From Alphaproteobacteria bacterium (GTDB lineage: Bacteria; Pseudomonadota; Alphaproteobacteria; JANSWW01): DNA of 64,000 nucleotides. This document shows, one piece after another, positions 8,300 to 14,631 of this stretch (positions within the stretch are counted from its first letter, which is position 1; each line of letters begins with the position of its first letter). The DNA lies in contig JANSWW010000009.1 of assembly GCA_024743275.1 (NCBI GenBank), positions 1-64,000 on the forward strand. The letters run 5' to 3'. The notes beneath the pieces are model-generated. The model ran no database searches and was not told where the DNA came from. It saw only the letters and a list, made by a program, of their open reading frames with translations. The position numbers were made by a program, and so were the translations under genes.

Positions 8300-8788
8300 A
8301 TGGCGCGTAAGGCCCAAATCATCCCGCCGCAGACAGATCTGAAACGGCGGGCTGTCAATTCCAAGGTTGGTTTCGCCATCAATCCGACGCCCGAGGATCT
8401 CAAGAAAATCGAGGCGGTGGTCCATAAATCCACGGACAAGTTCATCACCCAGGCGGCGGACAAGCTGAAGCGTCTGCGCGAAGGCTATCGGGCGGCGACG
8501 CCGAACAAATCCCTGCGCCCCGCCTTTTTGAAGCAGGTCCGCGAGGAGAGCCTGTCGATCAAGGGCCTCGGTGGGATGTTCAATTTTCCTCTGATGACGG
8601 CGATCGCGAAGTCCCTCAACGACTTCACGCAAGGCCGCTCGGATGTCGACGACAAGCAAATGAGCCTTGTGAGCCTGCATATCGACGCGCTCTATGTGGT
8701 TCTCGCACAGCGAATCGAGGGCGAGGGGTCGATGCAGGAAAGCCAGGTCCTAGACGCCTTTCAGGAAGCGGTCGCCAAGATCGGCTGA
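8300..8788 (+). CDS. HPt-like protein lacking the phosphorylatable His
   Basis: 162 residues. Residues about 30-150 resemble alphaproteobacterial histidine phosphotransfer domains, in which the core motif reads H-D-L-K-G-Q-G-G-x-F-x-Y-P-L. Here it is L-S-I-K-G-L-G-G-M-F-N-F-P-L, with Leu (codon CTG at about 8552) at the His position. The surrounding helices (DKFITQAADKLKRL, AIAKSLNDFTQG) match the four-helix HPt scaffold. It follows the receiver gene by 50 bases and was probably co-transcribed with it. A protein like this cannot accept phosphate at the usual site, so it likely acts by binding the partner receiver or another regulator. This function is inference; the His loss is directly visible. 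Confidence 0.8.
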   Translation: MARKAQIIPPQTDLKRRAVNSKVGFAINPTPEDLKKIEAVVHKSTDKFITQAADKLKRLREGYRAATPNKSLRPAFLKQVREESLSIKGLGGMFNFPLMTAIAKSLNDFTQGRSDVDDKQMSLVSLHIDALYVVLAQRIEGEGSMQESQVLDAFQEAVAKIG

Positions 8789-8868
8789 CGGGCGGATAAA
8801 AGAGTCGCTTTCCCCGGCCAATGCGGGTCAGAATGGGGGCGAAACAAGATGACGACGGGAGGTCGTCC

Positions 8869-9186
8869 ATGGCGGACGCGGTACAACAGGAAGCGTTGGG
8901 CATTCTCGCCGACACCGTCCAGGTGAAGCTCGGGCGGGCGAATATCGTCGCCCGCGAGGTCCGCCGCGCCTATGAGACCGGCAAGTCCGTCGACCTTTTC
9001 ACCGCGAAAGCCGCCTTCAACGCGCTGCCCGGCTGGCAGCGGCGTGAAATCGATGGCGCGGCGCGGGAGCGGGCTCTTCTCGTCGTCCAACAACGCCGCA
9101 GCACATCGCGCGATTGGCGCAGTCTGGGTGGGGCCCGGCGTCAGGGCGACGTCATCTTTCCCGCCTTTTCAAAACGGGTGAAATAA
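8869..9186 (+). CDS. small hypothetical protein
   Basis: 105 residues from the ATG at 8869 (MADAVQQEAL), which is preceded by GGGAGG at a 6-base spacing; the frame is open back to 8821 but without such a site. The family is not recognised. It appears to be helical and soluble, with no membrane segment. The sequence ends with a basic stretch and VIFPAFSKRVK. It lies 80 bases after the HPt-like gene on the same strand and may belong to the same transcription unit. A weak hairpin and T-run (about 9204-9226) follow and could end the unit. Confidence 0.6.
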   Translation: MADAVQQEALGILADTVQVKLGRANIVAREVRRAYETGKSVDLFTAKAAFNALPGWQRREIDGAARERALLVVQQRRSTSRDWRSLGGARRQGDVIFPAFSKRVK

Positions 9187-9239
9187 AATCTTTGAAACTT
9201 CTCAAAGGCTTGGGGCTTTCCTTTTTATCGCCTCTTTCC

Positions 9240-9256
9240 CATCTTATAGTAAGATG
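9240..9256. promoter_or_regulatory. perfect 7-bp inverted repeat upstream of a hypothetical gene
   Basis: CATCTTA-tag-TAAGATG, a perfect palindrome with a 3-base centre, lies about 60 bases before the next coding region in a relatively AT-rich gap. The symmetry is that of a dimeric regulator site. No regulator can be assigned. Confidence 0.4.
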
Positions 9257-9314
9257 GCAATGAAGCCGGGGAGCTGAGGTCCGCCTCACGAACGCGTGAC
9301 GGCGACTGTTTTGT

Positions 9315-9983
9315 ATGGAGTGGGTTCACGTAATGCGTGGAATGCGGCAAGAACAGCCAACGATGGTTCAGCAAATGGCGAAGCAGTTTGCCAAGTTCCT
9401 GAACAATGTTCAGGGCAGCAGCAACGATTTGCTGGGCTCCTTCCTGGTTGAAAACGAGTGGGACCGGTACGAGGAAGACGCCAAGGACACGACGCGGTCC
9501 CTGGAGCTCGCGGGTTTCGTGCTCGGCCCGATGGTGCCGACCGACAAGATGATCGCCAACGCCGACCGCGACATCTCCAGCGCCTCCAGTCTGATGGGCC
9601 AGAAGGGCGTTCGCACCTATATCACCGCCGTTTACACCGCGATGATCGAGGATTGGCAGCGCCGCCGCGATCCAAACCTCATCCTGGATATTTTTGCCCT
9701 CGCGCTCGCCCGCGCCTCCGCACCCGGCGGTCGATCCTCAAACAGTTTCGACAGTTCCTATCGCCGGTTCATGAAGAGCGCGGACGAGATCCTGAAAGAG
9801 ATCGAAAAGACCGGCTATATCATTCTGCCGGACGAGCCGACCTCGGAAATGGTCTCGGCGGGGGTTTCGGAAACCGCCAATCACGTGTCGAAGACTCAGA
9901 TCGGTGCCGATCCGAAATATGTCGAAAAGCTCTTCGTCAACGTGATCGATAACCGCCCGGACGATTGCCGCGCGCCCAATTGA
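9315..9983 (+). CDS. hypothetical protein
   Basis: 222 residues; inner starts at 9333 (MRGMRQ), 9342 or 9363 are also possible. The family is not recognised. It is a soluble, mostly helical protein with an acidic segment (VENEWDRYEEDAKDTTRS), two conserved-looking LGPMVPTDKMI / ILPDEPTSEMV segments that resemble each other (residues about 72-85 and 170-182), suggesting an internal duplication, and no transmembrane region. The similarity of these two P-T-x-x-M segments is seen directly; what it means is unknown. It follows the receiver/HPt cluster and may share its role. Confidence 0.65.
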   Translation: MEWVHVMRGMRQEQPTMVQQMAKQFAKFLNNVQGSSNDLLGSFLVENEWDRYEEDAKDTTRSLELAGFVLGPMVPTDKMIANADRDISSASSLMGQKGVRTYITAVYTAMIEDWQRRRDPNLILDIFALALARASAPGGRSSNSFDSSYRRFMKSADEILKEIEKTGYIILPDEPTSEMVSAGVSETANHVSKTQIGADPKYVEKLFVNVIDNRPDDCRAPN

Positions 9984-10013
9984 CGCCAGCCTTATCGGGT
10001 CTTAATCCGGCGG

Positions 10014-10409
10014 CTAGCTTTTCTTTTTCGCCTTGAACGATGAAACAAGCGCTTCCATCGAGCGTTCATGCCGCTTGCTGCCCTGCTTGGGGCGTTTCGC
10101 CGGTGTGCGCGACGAGGTCATGCTGTATTGGCTCCGCCCGGTCAGGGCCTCGACCGCGGCCTCCTCGCCGGACGACAGATCGGTCGGCAGTTCGGACGGC
10201 TCGACCTTTTGCCGCGCCCGGCGCTGGCGACTGATATAGCGGTCGATCGCCAGCATGCAGAGCGTCCGCAGGATCGGCCGGATCAACGCGCCCAGAAGCT
10301 GCGGGTCGCTCTCCGCCCAATGCTGCAGCAGATGGGTGGCGAGCTGGCGGTTGCCCTTGGTGGATTGAATGGCCTCCCGGGCCTTTTTCTCCAGATAGCT
10401 GCTGCTCAT
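10014..10409 (-). CDS. small basic hypothetical protein
   Basis: 131 residues from the ATG at 10409 (MSSSYLEKKAREAIQ); the frame extends to a TTG at 10442. The family is not recognised. It has two predicted helical parts (residues 1-70) and a lysine/arginine-rich, probably disordered C-terminal half ending KAKKKS, which suggests nucleic-acid or membrane-surface contact. It is convergent with the preceding hypothetical gene, with 30 bases between them. Confidence 0.55.
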   Translation of the reverse strand: MSSSYLEKKAREAIQSTKGNRQLATHLLQHWAESDPQLLGALIRPILRTLCMLAIDRYISRQRRARQKVEPSELPTDLSSGEEAAVEALTGRSQYSMTSSRTPAKRPKQGSKRHERSMEALVSSFKAKKKS

Positions 10410-10494
10410 GGACCGTTCTGCCGTCGTCTCGTTGTCCCGCAAGCGGTATCACGAAGTGGGCGATTCGTCATCAACCGGCCGCCGTCCCCGCCGC

Positions 10495-11511
10495 TTATCT
10501 TTCGGCACGCCGTTCGAGTGTTTCCAGAAGCGCGTCGCCGATCTCGACGCCTTGCGCTTCGGCCAGGCGCCTGTTTTCGATCCGCCGGCTGCCCGGTAGC
10601 CGCGTGCCCTCCTGGTCCAGGACCTGGGCGAACATCTCCTCCGCCCGGTCGGCGAAGCCGGGGGCCGTGGGGCCGGCGGTCGCGGCCGGGTCGATGAGAA
10701 AGAGGAAGTGGCCGACCCGAGGCTGTTTGCCGTCGCTTTCGAAGAAGGACGTGCCCTGGTAGCCGAACTCGGAGCCGGTCAGGGCGCCGCAGAGGAGCTC
10801 CACCATAAGACCCAGCGCGGCCCCCTTCGCGCCGCCGATCGCCACCATGGTGCCGTCGGCCGCGGCGGTGGCGTCGGTCGTCGGGTTGCCGTCCCTGTCG
10901 AGCGCCCAGCCCTCGGGAATCGGCCGGCCCGCCTTACGGGCGAGGACGACCTTGCCCCGCGCGGCGACGCTGATCGAACTGTCGATGACCAGCGGCGGGT
11001 TGTCTCCGGCCCGGGGGCAGGCAAACGCGATGGGGTTGGTGCCGTAAAGCGCCTTGCGCCCGCCCCAGGGCGCCACCGCGGCCGGCGTGTTGGCGAAGGC
11101 GAGCGCGACATAGCCCCGTTCGGCCGCCCGTTCGACCGGATGGCCGGCAACGCCGAAATGGTGCGAGTTACCGATGGAAAAGGCGACGGCACCGGTTTCC
11201 GGCAGGATCTCGAACGCCGCCTCCAGGCCCGCATCCAGGGCCGGGGGGGCAAAGCCAGAGCGCGCATCGGCCCGAATCACCGCCGCCCGCGGCCGCTCGA
11301 CGGTGGGGACCGCGCGCGGATCGACCCGGCCGGCGGCGACCTGGTCGGCGTAGATCGGACAGCGGGCCGCCCCATGGCTTGGAATGCCGTCGGCCTCGGC
11401 CAGGGTCAGGGCCTTGGCGGTGGCGGTGGCCTGTAGGTCGCTGGCGCCCTCCGCCTTGAAGACGCGGGCCATGAGGGCTTCGAGATCCGGGAGAAGCAGT
11501 GTTGTCGGCAT
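10495..11511 (-). CDS. malate/L-lactate (Ldh2-type) NAD(P)-dependent dehydrogenase
   Basis: 338 residues; the frame is open further upstream but the start at 11511 (MPTTLLLPDL) matches the family N-terminus. Characteristic stretches are DGIPSHGAARCPIYA (N-terminal), SHHFGVAGHPVERAA with the catalytic His, and LYGTNPIAFACP. The family is not the classical Rossmann MDH/LDH; it includes ureidoglycolate, sulfolactate, diketogulonate and delta1-piperideine-2-carboxylate reductases, so the substrate is an unknown 2-oxo or 2-hydroxy acid. It is divergent from an amidase gene about 100 bases away, and the two may share a catabolic context and promoter region. Confidence 0.85.
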   Translation of the reverse strand: MPTTLLLPDLEALMARVFKAEGASDLQATATAKALTLAEADGIPSHGAARCPIYADQVAAGRVDPRAVPTVERPRAAVIRADARSGFAPPALDAGLEAAFEILPETGAVAFSIGNSHHFGVAGHPVERAAERGYVALAFANTPAAVAPWGGRKALYGTNPIAFACPRAGDNPPLVIDSSISVAARGKVVLARKAGRPIPEGWALDRDGNPTTDATAAADGTMVAIGGAKGAALGLMVELLCGALTGSEFGYQGTSFFESDGKQPRVGHFLFLIDPAATAGPTAPGFADRAEEMFAQVLDQEGTRLPGSRRIENRRLAEAQGVEIGDALLETLERRAER

Positions 11512-11614
11512 TTGGATTGGTCGCTCGTACGGGAATGGGGTAAGGGAAGGACTTCGATTCGGGGGCACTCTAGCGTGCGCGCCCCGCCGACAGTAGACGA
11601 GCCCGGAGGAAATA

Positions 11615-13042
11615 ATGAACCGTGATCTGCTGAACATGCCCGCGACCAAGGTGGTCGATCTGCTCAAACGGGGTGAGGTCGCGCCGGCGGAGCTGATCGA
11701 TCTTGCCGAAAAGCGGATCGCGGAAGTGGACGGCACGATCAACGCCACGGTGACCAAGTGCTTCGACCGCGCCCGCGCCAAGGCCGCCGACATCGACAAG
11801 GCGATGGACATCCAGACCAGCCATGCCGGGTGGCTCGCCGGGCTGCCGGTCCTGGTCAAGGACCTGAACGAGGTCGAGGGCGTGCGAACGACCTATGGGT
11901 CGACGATCTTCGCCGATTTCATTCCGAAGCGGTCGGACGCGATGGTCGAGTTGCTGGAGCGGCGTGGCGCCATCGTCATCGGCAAGTCGAACACGCCGGA
12001 ATTCGGGGCGGGGGCCAACACCTTCAACGATGTGTTCGGCGCGACGGTCAATCCCTGGAACACGAAGATGAGCGTCGGCGGATCCTCCGGCGGGTCGGCG
12101 GCGGCGCTCGCCACCGGCCAGTGCTGGCTGGCGACCGGGTCCGACTTTGGCGGCAGCCTTAGAACGCCGGCGGCGTTCTGCGGCATTGTCGGAATGCGGC
12201 CCGGGCCGGGCCGGGTTCCCCGCGCGCCGACGACGCTGCCCTTCGCGGATCTCGGTGTCGAGGGGCCGATGGCCCGGACCGTGAGCGATCTCGCGTTGAT
12301 GATGGACGCGATGGTCGGTCCCGACGGCGAGGATCCGATCAGCCGGGAGGCGCCGGGCTACAGCTTTCAATCGGGCATCAAACAGGGGCTGTCCCCGAAA
12401 CGGATCGCGTTCACGCCGGACCTCGGGGGGCTTGGCCCGGTCGATCCCGAGGTCGCGAGCATTTGTGCCAACGCCATGCGGCTTTTCGAGGGCGACGGGG
12501 TCGGCGTCGATCTAGCCTGCCCGGATCTTTCCGGCCTGATCGAGTGTTTCAAGGACCATCGCGCCGTCTACTACGCCGGTGCTCTGAAGCCGTTGCTCGA
12601 ACAGCATCGGGACAAGCTGAAGCCCGAAGTGATCTGGAATATCGAATCCGGATACACGATGACCGGGGAATCCTATGGCGACGCCATGCGGGAGCGGGCG
12701 CGGCTCTTCAACGCGATGGCCCATTTCTTCGAGACCTACGATCTTCTCGCCCTGCCCACGGCGATCGTGCCGCCCTATCCGGTCGAGCAACGCTATGTCG
12801 AGGAAGTCAACGGTCACGTCTTCGACAGCTATATCGACTGGGTCTACCCGGCCTTCCTGGCCACCATGTGCTCGCTGCCGGCCATCTCGGTTCCCTGCGG
12901 CATGACGGAAAGCGGTCTGCCGGTCGGGCTGCAGCTCGTCGGCAAGCCGCGCGGGGAGCGGGCGCTTCTGGCCGCCGCCCGTCGGTTCGAGGAGGCGGCC
13001 GGCCTGCTCGGCGACGTCCCGCTCGACCCGAAAACCGTGTAA
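11615..13042 (+). CDS. amidase-signature family amidohydrolase
   Basis: 475 residues, typical length. The Ser-cisSer-Lys triad is visible: Lys82 in VLVKD, cis-Ser in GGSSGGSAAA (residues 155-164) and the nucleophile Ser181 in SDFGGSLRTPA. These enzymes hydrolyse amide bonds of small molecules. The GatA subunit is unlikely because gatB/gatC are absent and the C-terminal part differs (FDSYIDWVYPAFLATMCSLPA is typical of stand-alone amidases). The start is preceded by GGAGG. It is followed 80 bases later by a MaoC-type hydratase on the same strand. Confidence 0.9.
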   Translation: MNRDLLNMPATKVVDLLKRGEVAPAELIDLAEKRIAEVDGTINATVTKCFDRARAKAADIDKAMDIQTSHAGWLAGLPVLVKDLNEVEGVRTTYGSTIFADFIPKRSDAMVELLERRGAIVIGKSNTPEFGAGANTFNDVFGATVNPWNTKMSVGGSSGGSAAALATGQCWLATGSDFGGSLRTPAAFCGIVGMRPGPGRVPRAPTTLPFADLGVEGPMARTVSDLALMMDAMVGPDGEDPISREAPGYSFQSGIKQGLSPKRIAFTPDLGGLGPVDPEVASICANAMRLFEGDGVGVDLACPDLSGLIECFKDHRAVYYAGALKPLLEQHRDKLKPEVIWNIESGYTMTGESYGDAMRERARLFNAMAHFFETYDLLALPTAIVPPYPVEQRYVEEVNGHVFDSYIDWVYPAFLATMCSLPAISVPCGMTESGLPVGLQLVGKPRGERALLAAARRFEEAAGLLGDVPLDPKTV

Positions 13043-13123
13043 AGACTTGCGCTATTCCGTGCCGGGCCTCTATCGTCCGGGACTTTTTTGAATGTCGAAG
13101 CAGAGCCGGGGGGATACCGTAGG

Positions 13124-13561
13124 ATGAGCGTCACGAACCTTCACGGGTATTATTTGGAAGATATTTCGGTCGGGATGAGCGATAGCTACGCCAAGACCGT
13201 CACCGACGCGGACGTCGTCATGATGGCGGCGATTTCCGGCGACACCAATCCCGTCCACCTCAACGAGGAATTCGCCCAGGAGACGATGTTCAAGGGCCGC
13301 ATCGCCCATGGCATGCTGTCGGCGGCCTTCATCTCCACGGTGTTCGGGACAAAGCTGCCGGGGCCGGGCTGCGTCTATGTCAAGCAGTCCTTGAACTTCA
13401 AGGCGCCGGTCCGGGTCGGCGACACGGTCTGGGCGACCGTGACCTGCAAGGACATCGTGCCGGAGAAGGGGCGGGTGGTCTTCGACACCGTCTGTACGGT
13501 GAAGGGCAAGGTGGTGGTCGACGGCGAGGCCGTTTTGATGGTCTCCCGCCGCCCCGACTGA
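13124..13561 (+). CDS. MaoC-like (R)-specific enoyl-CoA hydratase
   Basis: 145 residues, single hot-dog domain. The hydratase-2 motif is present: Asp40 and His45 in AAISGDTNPVHLNEEFA, followed by GRIAHGMLSAAF. The start at 13124 has GGGGGG about 9 bases upstream; the frame is open a dozen codons more. Enzymes of this size (PhaJ-like) hydrate trans-2-enoyl-CoA to (R)-3-hydroxyacyl-CoA and feed PHA or side-chain pathways; some act on other acyl-CoAs. It may be co-transcribed with the amidase upstream. Confidence 0.85.
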   Translation: MSVTNLHGYYLEDISVGMSDSYAKTVTDADVVMMAAISGDTNPVHLNEEFAQETMFKGRIAHGMLSAAFISTVFGTKLPGPGCVYVKQSLNFKAPVRVGDTVWATVTCKDIVPEKGRVVFDTVCTVKGKVVVDGEAVLMVSRRPD

Positions 13562-13569
13562 GGCTTTCT

Positions 13570-13614
13570 GGGACAAGGTTTTCCGGGGCCAGGTTTTCCG
13601 GGGCAGGGCTTTCC
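13570..13614. repeat. 15-bp tandem repeat, three copies
   Basis: Three adjoining 15-bp units (GGGACAAGGTTTTCC, GGGGCCAGGTTTTCC, GGGGCAGGGCTTTCC) fill most of the 76-base gap between the MaoC stop and the ribF start. Confidence 0.8.
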
Positions 13615-13637
13615 CGAACGGGGATACTTCGGACGTC

Positions 13638-14576
13638 ATGGACGTTTTTCATCCTTTGGAGCAGGTGCCGGACAGGCATCGTGGCGGCGCGGTGGCGATC
13701 GGCAATTTCGACGGTGTCCATCTCGGCCATCTGGCGCTGATCGACGCCGCGAAGGCCGTCACGGCAAATCCGGACGTGTCGGGGCCGGCGGGGGTGCTCA
13801 CCTTCGAGCCCCATCCGCGTAGCCTGTTCCGGCCCGGGGAGACGGCGTTCCGACTGACCACGGTCGAGAGCAAGATGGCGGCCCTGGCGCGCACCGGGAT
13901 CGCCTTTACGGCGATTGCCGATTTCGACCGTGAGTTCGCGGATCTGAGCGCCAACGCCTTCATCGAACGGGTGCTGGTCGAGGCCCTGGTCGCCAAACAT
14001 GTGATCGTCGGATCGGATTTCCGCTTCGGCCGCCAGCGGGCCGGTGACATTCCCGCCCTCGAGGCGGCGGGGCGTACCTTCGGTTTCGGCGTGACGGCGC
14101 TCGACCAGGTGAGTGACGAGGACGGCTTTTATTCCTCCAGCCGGGTCCGCCAGCATGTCGCCGCGGGGGAAATGCGCGAGGCGGCCACGATCCTGGGACA
14201 GCCCTGGGAAATCCAGGCGGTCGTGGAGGACGGCGACAAGCGGGGCCGGACCATCGGCTTTCCCACCGCCAATTTGCGGCTCGGCGAGCTGATCGAACCT
14301 CTGAACGGGGTCTATGCGGTGGGCGTCAAGGTCGACGACCCCGACGGTCCCGTGATTGGCGGGGTCGCCAATTTCGGCCGCCGTCCCACCGTGAATGACA
14401 GGGGTGCGCTTCTTGAAGTGCATCTCTTTGACATCGACCGGGATTTATATGGCAAAACCCTTTGGGTTTCGTTCATTGACTTCATCCGCGGCGAGACGAA
14501 ATTTGACGGCTTGGACCAGTTGAAGGCACAAATCGCCGCCGACTGCGAAACCGCCCGGACAATACTCGCCCGTTAG
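13638..14576 (+). CDS. ribF: bifunctional riboflavin kinase / FAD synthetase
   Basis: 312 residues, full length. The N-terminal nucleotidyltransferase domain has GNFDGVHLGH (residues 22-31, HxGH-type) and the ISS-like YSSSRVRQHV; the C-terminal flavokinase domain has KRGRTIGFPTANL (about 201-213) and VANFGRRPTVN. It phosphorylates riboflavin to FMN and adenylylates FMN to FAD in the cytoplasm. In many proteobacteria ribF sits directly before ileS and lspA, exactly as here, with 55 bases to ileS. Confidence 0.95.
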   Translation: MDVFHPLEQVPDRHRGGAVAIGNFDGVHLGHLALIDAAKAVTANPDVSGPAGVLTFEPHPRSLFRPGETAFRLTTVESKMAALARTGIAFTAIADFDREFADLSANAFIERVLVEALVAKHVIVGSDFRFGRQRAGDIPALEAAGRTFGFGVTALDQVSDEDGFYSSSRVRQHVAAGEMREAATILGQPWEIQAVVEDGDKRGRTIGFPTANLRLGELIEPLNGVYAVGVKVDDPDGPVIGGVANFGRRPTVNDRGALLEVHLFDIDRDLYGKTLWVSFIDFIRGETKFDGLDQLKAQIAADCETARTILAR

Positions 14577-14631
14577 TGACCCGATTGGCGAACCCTGTTT
14601 AAAAGACCATGGCCCGATAGGACCTGACATC

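Noticed and set aside
8300..8788. A sequencing error explaining the missing HPt His
   Set aside because: The codon is CTG; changing it to CAC or CAT requires at least two substitutions, and the surrounding frame is clean.
11615..13042. GatA, the aspartyl/glutamyl-tRNA amidotransferase subunit A
   Set aside because: Amidase triad is shared, but gatB and gatC are not adjacent and the C-terminal region matches stand-alone amidases.
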